A DNA stretch of 64,000 nt from Pseudomonas marginalis (GTDB lineage: Bacteria > Pseudomonadota > Gammaproteobacteria > Pseudomonadales > Pseudomonadaceae): NCBI RefSeq assembly GCF_024169655.1, contig NZ_JALJWV010000001.1, positions 4,694,001-4,758,000 of the forward strand, read 5' to 3'. Positions within the stretch are counted from its first letter, which is position 1. Each line of letters opens with the position of its first letter. Made by a program: the position numbers and the translations under genes. This document shows, piece by piece, positions 25,074 through 34,072 of the stretch. Below the pieces are notes generated by a model. That model made no database searches and was not told the DNA's origin. It saw only the letters and a program-made list of their open reading frames with translations.

Positions 25074-26039
25074 TCAGCGTTGCTTCATGCGGTCGATGAT
25101 GACCGCCAGCAACAGGATCGAGCCGCGGATCACGTACTGATAGAACGTGTCGATATTCTTCAGGTTCATCGCATTCTCGATGATCGCCAGAATCAGCACC
25201 CCGGCGATCACATGACGGATCATGCCGATGCCGCCACTCAACGACACCCCGCCCAACACGCAGGCGGAAATCACCGTCAGCTCAAAGCCCTGGCCGATCA
25301 TCGGCTGGCCGGAGGTCATGCGTGACGCGAGGATCACCCCGGCCAATGCGCCGATCAACCCGTGTACGGCAAAGATGATGATCTTGGTGCGGTCGACATT
25401 CACCCCGGCGAGCAATGCCGCTTCCTGGTTGCCGCCGATGGCCATGGTGTTGCGCCCGTAGGTGGTGTAATTGAGCAGCCAGCCGAAGAACACAAAGCAC
25501 AGCACGGTAATGATGATCGGCACCGGCACGCCCAGCAGTTGGCCGTTGCCGAGCACGAAGAAGCGCTCGTCCATCACGCCGACCGCCTTGCCGTTGGAGA
25601 AGATGTAGGCCAGGCCGCGCACGATCTGCATGGTCGCCAAGGTGGCGATCAACGCATTGATGCGCAGCTTGGCGATGACGATGCCGTTGATCAGCCCCAC
25701 CACCAGGCCCATGGCCAAGGCTGCCGACACGCCGAGCAGCACACTGTCGGTGTCACGAATCACGATCCCGGCCACCACGCCGGCGCAGGCGATCACCGAG
25801 CCCACCGACAAGTCGAAGTGCCCCGACGCCAGGCAGAACAGCATGGTGCAGGCGGCAATGCCCACCGTGGAAATCGCCAGGCCCAGCCCGCGCATGTTCA
25901 GCGGCGAGAGAAAGTTATCGATAAACAGTGCGCTGAGCACAAAGATGCCCAACGCGGCGAGCAGCATCACCCAGTCATCGAGAAACTTGCGCTGGTTGAA
26001 ACCCGGCCAGAAGCCTTTTGCAGTTTTTACCTGAGACAT
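25074..26039 (-). CDS. araH: L-arabinose ABC transporter, permease AraH
   Basis: The membrane subunit of the L-arabinose ABC importer; 321 residues with about nine to ten hydrophobic segments. It has the sugar-permease (ribose type) hallmarks CLASGHFDLSVGSV, NGIVIAKLRINALIATLATM and GGVSLSGGIGMI. The real start is the ATG at 26039 (MSQVKTAKG); the open frame before it is an artefact of the end of araG. It follows araG by about 20 bases. AraH is assigned from similarity and from the AraF-AraG-AraH order, the same as in E. coli araFGH. Confidence 0.92.
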   Translation of the reverse strand: MSQVKTAKGFWPGFNQRKFLDDWVMLLAALGIFVLSALFIDNFLSPLNMRGLGLAISTVGIAACTMLFCLASGHFDLSVGSVIACAGVVAGIVIRDTDSVLLGVSAALAMGLVVGLINGIVIAKLRINALIATLATMQIVRGLAYIFSNGKAVGVMDERFFVLGNGQLLGVPVPIIITVLCFVFFGWLLNYTTYGRNTMAIGGNQEAALLAGVNVDRTKIIIFAVHGLIGALAGVILASRMTSGQPMIGQGFELTVISACVLGGVSLSGGIGMIRHVIAGVLILAIIENAMNLKNIDTFYQYVIRGSILLLAVIIDRMKQR

Positions 26040-26058
26040 ACCTGTGCCCTCGAATTCT

Positions 26059-27558
26059 TCAAGCCCGCATCCGCGGGAGCGCCAGTTGCAGCAGCCGTGC
26101 TTCATCCGCTTGTTCGCGGCTCAATTCACCGGTCAGGGCGCCTTCGCACAGCACCAGAATACGGTCAGAAATCCCCATCACCTCCATCAGGTCGCTGGAC
26201 ACCACAATCACCGCAATACCGCTGGCCGCGAGGTCATGGATGATCTGGTAGATCTCCGACTTGGCGCCGATGTCGATGCCCCGCGTCGGCTCGTCCAGCA
26301 GCAGCACCTTCATCGGCATCGACAGCCAGCGGCCGAGAATGGCCTTCTGCTGATTGCCGCCGGACAGGTACATGATCTTTTGCTCGGCGTTTGGGGTCTT
26401 GACCTTCATCGCGCTGATTTGCCGGCCGGCGTTGCCCTGCTCCCAGCCCTCGCGCAGCAGCCAGCCGAACCGGGAATGGGCGCCGCGCGCGCTGATGTTG
26501 ATGTTCTCGGCCACGCTGGACAGCGGGATGATGCCCTCCTTCTTGCGGTCCTCCGGGCACAGCAGCACGCCGGCGGCGATGGCGTCGCGGGGTGAACGCA
26601 GGTTCAGACTTTCGCCGCACAGTTCCAACTGCCCCGCCGTGGCGCGCTGCAAGCCGCTGAGCAGGCGAAACAGCTCGGTACGCCCGGCGCCGACCAAGCC
26701 GAACAGGCCGAGGATCTCGCCCTTGCGCACGTCAAAACTGATCGGCTCGCGCAGGCCGGGGCCGAGCAAACCGTCGACCTTGAGCGCCACCTCGCCGTGC
26801 TCGCGCGGCCGATAGTCGTAAATGTCCTGGATGTCGCGACCGACCATGCAGGTGACCAACTGGTCGTGGCTCAGCGCGCTCATGTCGTCGAAGGTGCGCA
26901 CGTAGCGGCCGTCCTTGAACACCGTCACCGCGTCGCAGATGCGGAACACTTCTTCCATGCGGTGGGACACGTACAGCACCACTTTGCCCTCGTCGCGCAG
27001 GCGCGTGATGATCGCCATCAGCCGGTCGATCTCGCGGGCCGACAGGCTGCTGGTCGGTTCATCGAAAGCAATCACATGCGCGCCACGCGACAGCGCCTTG
27101 GCGATTTCCACCAGTTGGCGCTGGCCCAGGGACAGGCGGCCGAGCTTCTCCTGCGGGTCGATTTCATCGGCCAGACCCTTGAGGCAGGCCAGCGCCTGCT
27201 CGCGCAGCCGCCGGCGGTTGACCACGCCGAAGCGCGCCGGCAAATGCCCGAGGAACAGGTTCTCGGCGACGCTCATTTCCGGCACCAGATGCAACTCCTG
27301 GTGGATCACCGCGACGCCGCTGGCGATGCTGTCGGCCGCGCATTTGAAGGCCATGGTCTGCGCGCCGATCTGCACGTTGCCGCTGCTCGGGATGTAGGCG
27401 CCGCCGAGGATTTTCAGCAGCGTCGACTTGCCCGCGCCGTTCTCGCCCATCAGCGCGTGGACCTGCCCCGGGTGGGCAGTGAAACTGATGCTGTCGAGCG
27501 CCTTGACCCCGGGGAAGGTTTTGCCGATGCCGTCAAAGCGCAGTGCCGCTGCGGTCAT
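26059..27558 (-). CDS. araG: L-arabinose ABC transporter, ATP-binding protein AraG
   Basis: A double ABC ATPase of 499 residues. The first cassette (residues 1 to about 240) has Walker A GENGAGKST, signature LSLGQRQLVEIAKALSRG and Walker B VIAFDEPTSSL. The second cassette has a degenerate Walker A (GLVGAGRTEL), as usual in sugar importers, with signature YLSGGNQQKAILGRWLS and Walker B VLLLDEPTRGIDIGAKSEI. It powers import of L-arabinose through AraH. The ATG overlaps the araF stop (ATGA, 27555-27558), so translation is coupled. Confidence 0.94.
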   Translation of the reverse strand: MTAAALRFDGIGKTFPGVKALDSISFTAHPGQVHALMGENGAGKSTLLKILGGAYIPSSGNVQIGAQTMAFKCAADSIASGVAVIHQELHLVPEMSVAENLFLGHLPARFGVVNRRRLREQALACLKGLADEIDPQEKLGRLSLGQRQLVEIAKALSRGAHVIAFDEPTSSLSAREIDRLMAIITRLRDEGKVVLYVSHRMEEVFRICDAVTVFKDGRYVRTFDDMSALSHDQLVTCMVGRDIQDIYDYRPREHGEVALKVDGLLGPGLREPISFDVRKGEILGLFGLVGAGRTELFRLLSGLQRATAGQLELCGESLNLRSPRDAIAAGVLLCPEDRKKEGIIPLSSVAENINISARGAHSRFGWLLREGWEQGNAGRQISAMKVKTPNAEQKIMYLSGGNQQKAILGRWLSMPMKVLLLDEPTRGIDIGAKSEIYQIIHDLAASGIAVIVVSSDLMEVMGISDRILVLCEGALTGELSREQADEARLLQLALPRMRA

Positions 27559-28541
27559 TTCCACAGCCCGATCTTGGTCAGTTCTTCCTGGAAGTTGGCG
27601 CGGGTAATCAGCGTCACTTCGTCCATCGCCGTGTACTTCGGCGGTTCCTTATCGGTGGTGACCCACTCGTACATCATCAGCGCAGTGTTGTAGCCCTCGA
27701 TGTGCGGGCTGGGCAGCATCGAACCGAAGAAGCCGCTGTTGGCCTTCTTCAACTCACCGATGGCGTCGGTGCCGTTGATACCGATGCCGATCACGTTGGC
27801 GGCTTTGAAGCCGGCGCTTTCGGTAGCGCGCACGCCGCCGAGCACGGTGTTGTCGTTCATGCCGCCGATGATCAGGTTCTTCGCGCCGCTGGGCAGCTTG
27901 ACCAGGGCCGAGTTAGTGGCGTCCATGCTGCCGGGCACGTCGAGGGTCTTGAGCGCGGCGGTGAGGATGTGGTCCTTGGGAATGCCCGCTTCTTCGAGGG
28001 ATTTGATCGAGCCGTCGGTGCGCTTTTTACCGGTGTCGAGTTCGTTGAAAGTGGTGATCACCGCGTAGGTGTCCTTCCAGTCCCAACCGCGTTTTTTCGC
28101 CTCGGCGGCCATCGCCGCGCCTTGCTTCTGGCCGACTTCAAAAGCGGCCATGCCCAGGTACGGCACGTCCTCCATGAAGTTGCCCTTGGCGTCGACGAAA
28201 CGATCATCCACGGCGATCACTTTCAAGCCGTTGGCTTTGGCCTTGGCGACAATCGCCGGGCCGAGGGACACGTCCGGCGGGCAGATCACAAAACCCTTGG
28301 CGCCGTTGGCGGCCAGGCTGTCGATGGCCGAGAGGGTTTTCTCGCCGTCGGGCACGGCGATCTTGATCACGCTGAAACCATGTTCCTTGCCGGCTTTTTC
28401 GGCGAAGGCCCATTCGGTCTGGAACCAGGGTTCTTCGGCTTGTTTGACCAAAAAGCCGATTTTTACCTCTTCGGCAACGGCCAGACTGCTGAGGCCGCTT
28501 AACGCAATGGCGGCGGTGAGTACGCGTAGGGCTTTTTTCAT
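27555..28541 (-). CDS. araF: L-arabinose-binding periplasmic protein AraF
   Basis: The periplasmic sugar-binding component, 328 residues, with a signal peptide (MKKALRVLTAAIALSGLSSLAVA). The mature protein has the ribose/arabinose-binding fold: KIGFLVKQAEEPWFQTEWAFAEKAGK, CPPDVSLGPAIVAKAKANGLKVIAVDDRFVD, and the C-terminal block near NVIGIGINGTDAIGELKK. The ATG at 28541 is preceded by AGAGGTG. It follows the SDR gene by 38 bases and precedes araG with a four-base overlap. Confidence 0.94.
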   Translation of the reverse strand: MKKALRVLTAAIALSGLSSLAVAEEVKIGFLVKQAEEPWFQTEWAFAEKAGKEHGFSVIKIAVPDGEKTLSAIDSLAANGAKGFVICPPDVSLGPAIVAKAKANGLKVIAVDDRFVDAKGNFMEDVPYLGMAAFEVGQKQGAAMAAEAKKRGWDWKDTYAVITTFNELDTGKKRTDGSIKSLEEAGIPKDHILTAALKTLDVPGSMDATNSALVKLPSGAKNLIIGGMNDNTVLGGVRATESAGFKAANVIGIGINGTDAIGELKKANSGFFGSMLPSPHIEGYNTALMMYEWVTTDKEPPKYTAMDEVTLITRANFQEELTKIGLWK

Positions 28542-28579
28542 GAACGACACCTCTTGTTGTTATTGGAGAGTGACAAGTT

Positions 28580-29401
28580 CTAGTCGTGGTACATCACCGA
28601 CCGCCCGCCATCGATCATCAGGCAGGTGGCGTTGATAAAGGGCGCCTCATCGGTGGCCAGAAACAGCGCGGTCATCGCCACCTCCACAGGTTGGCCGATG
28701 CGCTTGGGCGGGTGCAGGTCGAACGCGCGCTGGCGCTCGGCGTGGGGGTCGGGGAAACCGTTCCAGTAGTCGACGTTGAGCTGGGTTTCGATATAGCCCG
28801 GCGCGATGGCGTTCACACGGATGCCCTTGGGCGCGTATTCGATGCCGAGGGCGCGGGTCAGGCCGAGCAGGCCATGTTTGGCGACGGGGTAGGGAAAACA
28901 GCCGGGAATGATGTGGCTGGAATGGGTCGAGGCGATGTTGATGATGTTGCCGATGCCCTGCTCGATCATGTGCGGCAACACTGTGCGGCAGCCGTACCAG
29001 GCACCGTCGAGGTCGATGGCGAAGCAGCGCCGCCAGTCCTCGTCGGTCATCTGCAACGGGTCGCGGAACACATTGACCCCGGCGCAGTTGACCAGCACAT
29101 CGACGCGGCCGAAGCGCTCGATGGCCAGATTGACCAGCGCCTGCCATTGCGCCTGGGACGTGATGTCGACCGGCTGCGCGACGATCTCGGCGCCGCGTTC
29201 GCGCCAGTGGGCGGCGACTTGCTCGACCTTTTCGGCCTGGATATCCGCGATCACCAACCGCGCCTGCTGGGCCTGGAAGCAGGCAACGATTGCCTCGCCA
29301 ATGCCTTGGGCGGCGCCGGTGATGATCACCACCTTGTGCTTCAGCCGCTCGCCATAGGTCGGTTCGGGCACAGCGGGGAGTGACAGAGGGTGTGCCTGCA
29401 T
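28580..29401 (-). CDS. SDR-family oxidoreductase, probable L-arabinose 1-dehydrogenase
   Basis: The first gene of the arabinose transport operon. A 273-residue short-chain dehydrogenase with cofactor motif TGAAQGIGE (residues 29-37), NAG block VNCAG, and active-site Ser158/Ser161, Tyr171 and Lys175 (YPVAK). In pseudomonads L-arabinose is commonly oxidised by a periplasmic or cytoplasmic dehydrogenase to arabinolactone. The linkage with AraFGH makes L-arabinose (or D-galactose) the likely substrate, by inference. The other enzymes of that pathway (lactonase, arabonate dehydratase) are not in the window. A promoter is predicted at 29446-29475. Confidence 0.8.
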   Translation of the reverse strand: MQAHPLSLPAVPEPTYGERLKHKVVIITGAAQGIGEAIVACFQAQQARLVIADIQAEKVEQVAAHWRERGAEIVAQPVDITSQAQWQALVNLAIERFGRVDVLVNCAGVNVFRDPLQMTDEDWRRCFAIDLDGAWYGCRTVLPHMIEQGIGNIINIASTHSSHIIPGCFPYPVAKHGLLGLTRALGIEYAPKGIRVNAIAPGYIETQLNVDYWNGFPDPHAERQRAFDLHPPKRIGQPVEVAMTALFLATDEAPFINATCLMIDGGRSVMYHD

Positions 29402-29445
29402 CGCTTCACCTGTTTTATTTTTGGTAGTGAGTGCTGATGCAGCCG

Positions 29446-29475
29446 ACTATAAACCCAGACCTTTAAATATCTCAA
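29446..29475 (-). promoter_or_regulatory. Sigma-70 promoter of the arabinose operon
   Basis: On the minus strand: TTGAGA, an 18-base spacer, then TATAGT, followed by a leader of about 40 bases before the SDR start codon. The surrounding sequence is strongly AT-rich, suited to an IclR- or AraC-type regulator site, but I found no clear operator. Confidence 0.65.
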
Positions 29476-29512
29476 TATATAAATTTACATCCCACATAGT
29501 GAGAATACATAT

Positions 29513-29539
29513 AAAAAAACCGGCGTCGGACGCCGGTTC
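29513..29539 (-). terminator. Rho-independent terminator of the GNAT gene
   Basis: On the minus strand, the stem AACCGGCG / CGCCGGTT is followed by a run of T (seven in total). It lies 16 bases after the stop of the acetyltransferase gene and separates it from the arabinose operon. Confidence 0.9.
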
Positions 29540-29554
29540 TCACGGGGCTCTTCA

Positions 29555-30034
29555 TCAGCCCTGGGCGAAATCCCGCAGCGCATCGCCTTCCATGCGGTAG
29601 CGCACCCACTCTTCCTGGGGCTGGGCGCCGATGGATTTGTAGAAGGCAATCGCCGGCTCGTTCCAATCCAGCACGCTCCACTCGAAACGCCCGCAGCCGT
29701 TGTCGCAGGCGATCTTCGCCAGGTGGCGCAGCAACTTCTTGCCGGCGCCGCCGCCGCGTTGCTCGGGGTTGATGTAGAGGTCTTCGAGGTACAGGCAGTT
29801 GCTGCCCAGCCACGTGGAATAGCTGAAAAAGAACACCGCGAACCCGATCGGCAATCCGTCGCGCAGGCAAATCAGCCCATGGGCAGTCGCGCCCTCGCTG
29901 AACAGGCTGCGCTCGATGTCCACCACACTGGCGATCACTTCATGACGAGCCCTCTCAAACTCGGCAAGCTCGGTAATGAAAGTCAGGATCTGCGCAGCAT
30001 CGCTGGGCACGGCGGGGCGAATCTCGATGGTCAT
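29555..30034 (-). CDS. GNAT-family N-acetyltransferase
   Basis: A 159-residue acetyl-CoA-dependent acetyltransferase. The acetyl-CoA pyrophosphate loop is motif A, YINPEQRGGGAGKKLLRHLA, followed by the ENPAIAFYKSIGA-type motif B (here WNEPAIAFYKSIGA). The sequence type resembles spermidine/spermine or diamine acetyltransferase-like proteins, but the acceptor cannot be assigned. I chose the ATG at 30034 (MTIEIRP), ten codons inside the longest frame. It is a single-gene unit with its own terminator. Confidence 0.88.
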   Translation of the reverse strand: MTIEIRPAVPSDAAQILTFITELAEFERARHEVIASVVDIERSLFSEGATAHGLICLRDGLPIGFAVFFFSYSTWLGSNCLYLEDLYINPEQRGGGAGKKLLRHLAKIACDNGCGRFEWSVLDWNEPAIAFYKSIGAQPQEEWVRYRMEGDALRDFAQG

Positions 30035-30233
30035 GGGCGCGCCTTGGGTAAATTCAAAGGCCACATACTAAGACGGTTTGATGACAGATTGCAGTGCAAT
30101 TTCGGGGTAGCCAGGGGTGGCCACACAAAATCTTACAGGTGTCCTGAGACCGCTCGTCGGCATCGAGGCACGAACAGCAAATGAGGGCTGACCAATAAAG
30201 GGTAAGGACATTAATCCTAATGGAGACACCCTC

Positions 30234-30578
30234 ATGAAGCATTCCAAGTGTGCCGCCCTCGCCTTCACCGCGCTGTTGTCCGCAGCCTCGCTGAGCGCCT
30301 TCGCCGCGTCCTCGTCCACCGGCAAGACCGATCCGGTCGACACTCCGCCGAGCCCGGCGACCCAGGAATCCCAGGACTCGATGGGCACCGGCCTCGACAC
30401 CAATGGTGGCGCGATCATCGACAACGGCGCCGACCCGCGCACCCAAGGCAACGACACCCAGCGCCAGGTGCCAGCGGCCGTCGGCAACGGCAAAATGGGC
30501 CCAGGTGTCAATCAGCCCAATATCAACAAGGGCGACGACTCGAATATCCCTGGCGCACCGAAACAGCCTGCGCCTTGA
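30234..30578 (+). CDS. Small exported hydrophilic protein, unknown function
   Basis: A 114-residue protein with a signal peptide (MKHSKCAALAFTALLSAASLSAFA). The mature part is low in hydrophobic residues and rich in Pro, Asp, Gly, Asn and Thr (DTPPSPATQESQD, NGADPRTQGNDTQRQ, PGVNQPNINKGDDSNIPGAPKQPAP), so it is probably disordered in the periplasm. The start is well supported by GGAGA ahead of the ATG. I recognise no domain. The layout is like stress-induced, intrinsically disordered periplasmic proteins of Pseudomonas, but that is only analogy. It faces the end of the PfkB kinase gene. Confidence 0.72.
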   Translation: MKHSKCAALAFTALLSAASLSAFAASSSTGKTDPVDTPPSPATQESQDSMGTGLDTNGGAIIDNGADPRTQGNDTQRQVPAAVGNGKMGPGVNQPNINKGDDSNIPGAPKQPAP

Positions 30579-30595
30579 TGCATCGAATAGGGGGG

Positions 30596-31513
30596 TTAGT
30601 CGGCCAATAGCGCATCGACTTCGGCGGTGCCGGGAGACGTCGCCGGCCCCCAGCGCGTCACCGCCAAAGCCGCCGCTGCATTGGCACGGCGGGCCGCGTC
30701 GAGAGCTTTCAAACCGTTGGCCAAACCGGCGATAAACACGCCCGCGTGCGCATCTCCCGCGCCATTGCTGTCGACCGCCTGCACCTTGAAGCCGGGCACA
30801 TGCTCGAGCGCATTCGCCCGCCCGACCCAGCAACCCTTCGGTCCATCGCGCACCACCCGTAGCGTTTCGGCGGGCAGGTGCTGGTTGAGCGCCAGCAGCG
30901 CCTTGGCAATATCCGCCGCGCCAGTGAACGCCACGGCTTCCGGGCCGTTGCTGGTCCAGATGTCGATACGCGGCAGCAGCGCGCGCATCAACGCCGAATC
31001 CGGCGCCTTGACCAGCGGGCCAGGGTCGAAGACCACCGTAATCGCCCGTGGCAGCGCCAGTAGCCAGTCGATCAGCGGCTGGGCCTTGCCGTTGAGGAGC
31101 AGGCTGTAGCCACTCACGTACACGTAGTCATCGGCACGCGGCACGACGTTGGCCAAGTCCTCGGCGCTCAGCTCACCCTCGGCGCCCATATGGGAGATGA
31201 AGGTGCGCTCGGTGCTGGCTTCGGTCAGCGCCACGCACAGGCCGGTGTCCTTGCCGCCGCTGGCAGGCAGCGCCATTTCGATGCCCTCGGCGTGCATCGC
31301 TGCGCGGGCCAGGTCGCCGAAACGCCCAGTGCCATGGCGCCCCAGGTAGACCGCCGGCAGCCCGTTGCGCCGCGCCGCCGCCATCACATTAAAGCCGCCG
31401 CCGGCTTCGAAACTGGCCGATTGCGCCAACACATCGCCGCCGCTCGCCGGCAATTGATCGAGGGCCATGACCAGGTCGACGATGACCTGGCCGGTGTGCA
31501 ACAACCTAGGCAT
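30596..31513 (-). CDS. PfkB-family (ribokinase-type) sugar/nucleoside kinase
   Basis: The last gene of the GntR/ADP-ribosylglycohydrolase/permease operon. A 305-residue PfkB kinase: the N-terminal substrate block GGGFNVMAAARRNG, and the C-terminal signature with the catalytic base, DSNGAGDAHAGVFIAGL. Relatives phosphorylate ribose, fructose, adenosine, inosine or pseudouridine. By gene context the closest analogue is YegV of E. coli, whose substrate is unknown to me. I chose the ATG at 31513, which overlaps the end of the permease gene by eight bases. It probably traps the sugar or nucleoside released by the partner hydrolase. Confidence 0.87.
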   Translation of the reverse strand: MPRLLHTGQVIVDLVMALDQLPASGGDVLAQSASFEAGGGFNVMAAARRNGLPAVYLGRHGTGRFGDLARAAMHAEGIEMALPASGGKDTGLCVALTEASTERTFISHMGAEGELSAEDLANVVPRADDYVYVSGYSLLLNGKAQPLIDWLLALPRAITVVFDPGPLVKAPDSALMRALLPRIDIWTSNGPEAVAFTGAADIAKALLALNQHLPAETLRVVRDGPKGCWVGRANALEHVPGFKVQAVDSNGAGDAHAGVFIAGLANGLKALDAARRANAAAALAVTRWGPATSPGTAEVDALLAD

Positions 31514-32972
31514 TGGCACGCTCGACTAACGCCGGACGACGGTCAGCGGCGCCGCCCAATGCCGCATACATCCCGCCGGCTACCAGGAAAGTCACGATCC
31601 AGCCCAGGCCGTTGTGGCCCAGCCAGGAGTCGGACAACGGCCCGGCGAACCAGATGTTGTCGGCGGTGGTGCCGATGGTGGTGAAACTGAACCCGAGCCC
31701 GATCGCCACGGCCCAGGCACCCAACGCACGCCATTCCACGCCGCCGCGATACCAATAGGCGCTGCTTGGGCTGACGTCCAGCAGGTCCTTGGGACTGTAG
31801 TAATGACGGTGAATCAGGTCGACCACGAAGATCCCCACCCACGCGGTAATCGGCACCGCCAGTAGCGAGATGAAGGTGATGAACGGGCCGTAGAAACTGT
31901 CGGCGATCAGCATGAAGTAGATGGAGCCGGCGAAGATCGCCACGATATCGACGATCACCGCGTACACGCGCTTGACCTTCAAGCCGAGGGTCAGGGTGGT
32001 GAGACCGGCCGAATACACCGACAGGTTATTGGACAGCAACAGCCCGCCAAACGCCGTGATCAGGTACGGCACAGCCATCCAGGTGGGCAGCATGTCGCGG
32101 ATCGCGACGATCGGGTCAGTCGCCGACGCCAGGTCGTTATTGCCCACCGACAGCAGGCCACCGAGGGTGATCAGCAGCACCAACGGAATGCCCGCGCCGA
32201 ACGCGGCGGATGCCACCAGGCGCACGGCCGTGACGCTGCGGTGCTGGTAGCGCGACATGTCGGCGCCGGCGTTGGCCCAGCCGATACCCGTGCCGGCGGC
32301 CATGGTGCCGATGCCGATGAGCATCGCGCTCATGGGCGCCGGGGTGGCGTTGAACACTGCGCTCCAGTCGATAGTGGCGCAGAGGAAGCCGCCGACCAGA
32401 ATATTCAAGGCGCCGAACACGTAGGTCGCCCACTTCTGAATCGCCAGCAAGGTGGCGTGGCCCAGGCCGGAAACGGCCAGGGTCAGCAGCACGAAAATGG
32501 CGATGAACAGCAGGGTCAGCAGCGGCGCACTTTTCGCCGCGACCGGGGTTTGGAACAGGATCGTACACAGCGACAGCAGCACGAAGGCGGCGGTGGTGGT
32601 GTTGACGGTTTCCCAACCCAGGCGCGACATCAACGACACCAGCGTCGGCCCGATATTGCCGCGCACGCCGAAAATGGCGCGGGACAGCGTCAGGCTCGGC
32701 GCGCGCCCACGACGCCCGGCGATCGAGATGACACCCACCACCGCGAAAGAGCCAGCGGCGCCAAGGATGGCGACGATGACCGCCTGCCAGATGGCCAGGC
32801 CGCGAAACGCAACCAGGGTGGCGCCCAGCGGCAGCCCCAGGATGCTGATGTTGGCCGCGAACCACACCCAGAACAGTTGCAGTGGATGGCCGTTGCACTC
32901 GCCTTCGGGGACCGGTTCGATGCCGCGTGTTTCCAAGCGCCCGGCGCTTTGGCCGGAAGTGGGCGTACTCAT
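31506..32972 (-). CDS. NCS1-family permease (cytosine/purine/nucleoside type)
   Basis: A 488-residue inner-membrane transporter with about twelve hydrophobic segments and the NCS1 pattern: the N-terminal FWVWFAANISILGLPLGA block, SLTLSRAIFGVRGN, GWETVNTTTA and IGWANAGADMSRY. NCS1 members import nucleobases, allantoin, hydantoins, thiamine or nucleosides with H+ or Na+. In an operon with an ADP-ribosylglycohydrolase and a PfkB kinase the cargo is probably a nucleoside or N-glycoside. The gene lies 68 bases after the hydrolase gene, and its end overlaps the kinase gene. In E. coli yegTUVW the transporter position is filled by an MFS protein, so the transporter differs here. Confidence 0.88.
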   Translation of the reverse strand: MSTPTSGQSAGRLETRGIEPVPEGECNGHPLQLFWVWFAANISILGLPLGATLVAFRGLAIWQAVIVAILGAAGSFAVVGVISIAGRRGRAPSLTLSRAIFGVRGNIGPTLVSLMSRLGWETVNTTTAAFVLLSLCTILFQTPVAAKSAPLLTLLFIAIFVLLTLAVSGLGHATLLAIQKWATYVFGALNILVGGFLCATIDWSAVFNATPAPMSAMLIGIGTMAAGTGIGWANAGADMSRYQHRSVTAVRLVASAAFGAGIPLVLLITLGGLLSVGNNDLASATDPIVAIRDMLPTWMAVPYLITAFGGLLLSNNLSVYSAGLTTLTLGLKVKRVYAVIVDIVAIFAGSIYFMLIADSFYGPFITFISLLAVPITAWVGIFVVDLIHRHYYSPKDLLDVSPSSAYWYRGGVEWRALGAWAVAIGLGFSFTTIGTTADNIWFAGPLSDSWLGHNGLGWIVTFLVAGGMYAALGGAADRRPALVERANA

Positions 32973-33040
32973 GTGCGGGTGCTCCTGGTGCCGGTATTGT
33001 TAGGGTTGTGGCAAATTCGCAAATCGCAATCTTGACGCGG

Positions 33041-34072
33041 TCAATGTGCGAGCGGGCTGGCCTGTGGCACCTGGCGCAAGGTGAGCAACCCGTCAACCAA
33101 CGGCTGCAACGCCAACCCGTTGACCTGCTTGACCTGTTCGATCATCGCCGCAGGCCAGCACGGCATCCCCAGGCACGCCCCCAGCATCGCGCCGAGGATC
33201 GCGGCGATGGTGTCGGTGTCGCCGCCCAGGCTGGCGGCCAGGCACAAGGCGTCGAAGGCATTCATCGCGCCCACCGCCACTTGCTGCGCGAGGGCGAAGG
33301 ACACCACCACCGATTCCTGGGAAGCGACGGAGGTGCCGATCAACTCATAGAGCAGGTCGGCGAACAGCGCCTTGTCGCCAGGCGCGACGCTCAAGGTCCG
33401 TGCCCAACTGATGCGTGTGGAAATACGGCCGCCGGCCACCCAGTGTCCGTGGCGTTCGGCCTGCTGGGCGATCTGGGTGCCGACGTTCAGCGCCTCACCC
33501 AGGTCCGCCCCGTTGATCCCGGCCGAAACCACTGCCGCCACCGCCGCAGCGCTCGAGATACCCAGGCTGGTGTTGTGGGTGACCTGGCACGCCTGGATCA
33601 CGGCCCGGATGAAAGAAGCAGGCTCGCGAACATCGGCGGCAATCCCCACCGGCGTGATGCGCATCGCTGCGCCGTTGGTGGTGCCGTAGCGCCCGGACTC
33701 TTCAGGCGTATGCCCGGAGAGGATCATATCGATGGCACGCTTGGTCGACGGGCCCAGCAGGTCCTGGGAGCCCTTGGCGCGCATCCGCGCTTCCCAGTCG
33801 ATCAGGCGCCGCGCGAGTACGCTCGGTTCTATCGTGCCCTGGCCTTCCACCAGCAACTCGCCGACGAGGATCGCTTGCTCGGTGTCATCGGTGATGGAGC
33901 CGGCGGGCATGTTCGGTGCGATGGGTTGGTCGGCGTCGGCATCTTCCAAGCCAGTGATGGCACCGAAGCGCGCCCTGATCTGTTCGCGGCTCAGGGACTG
34001 GGTGGGCATGCCCAGGGCATCGCCCAACGCCAGGCCGTAGAAGGCGCCGAGGGCGCGACTGTGCGCGGTCAT
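33041..34072 (-). CDS. ADP-ribosylglycohydrolase family protein (YegU-like)
   Basis: A 343-residue enzyme of the ARH fold, which cleaves N-glycosidic bonds to ADP-ribose or related ribosides using two magnesium ions. The metal sites are visible: GDALG (residues 17-21), the DDT block Thr61-Asp62-Asp63-Thr64, and the C-terminal GGDTDTIAAILGAMLGA. Its ATG overlaps the stop of the GntR gene (ATGA, 34069-34072). In an operon with a permease and kinase the substrate is more likely a free N-riboside than a modified protein. This is inference; the E. coli relative YegU has no settled substrate that I know of. Confidence 0.9.
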   Translation of the reverse strand: MTAHSRALGAFYGLALGDALGMPTQSLSREQIRARFGAITGLEDADADQPIAPNMPAGSITDDTEQAILVGELLVEGQGTIEPSVLARRLIDWEARMRAKGSQDLLGPSTKRAIDMILSGHTPEESGRYGTTNGAAMRITPVGIAADVREPASFIRAVIQACQVTHNTSLGISSAAAVAAVVSAGINGADLGEALNVGTQIAQQAERHGHWVAGGRISTRISWARTLSVAPGDKALFADLLYELIGTSVASQESVVVSFALAQQVAVGAMNAFDALCLAASLGGDTDTIAAILGAMLGACLGMPCWPAAMIEQVKQVNGLALQPLVDGLLTLRQVPQASPLAH

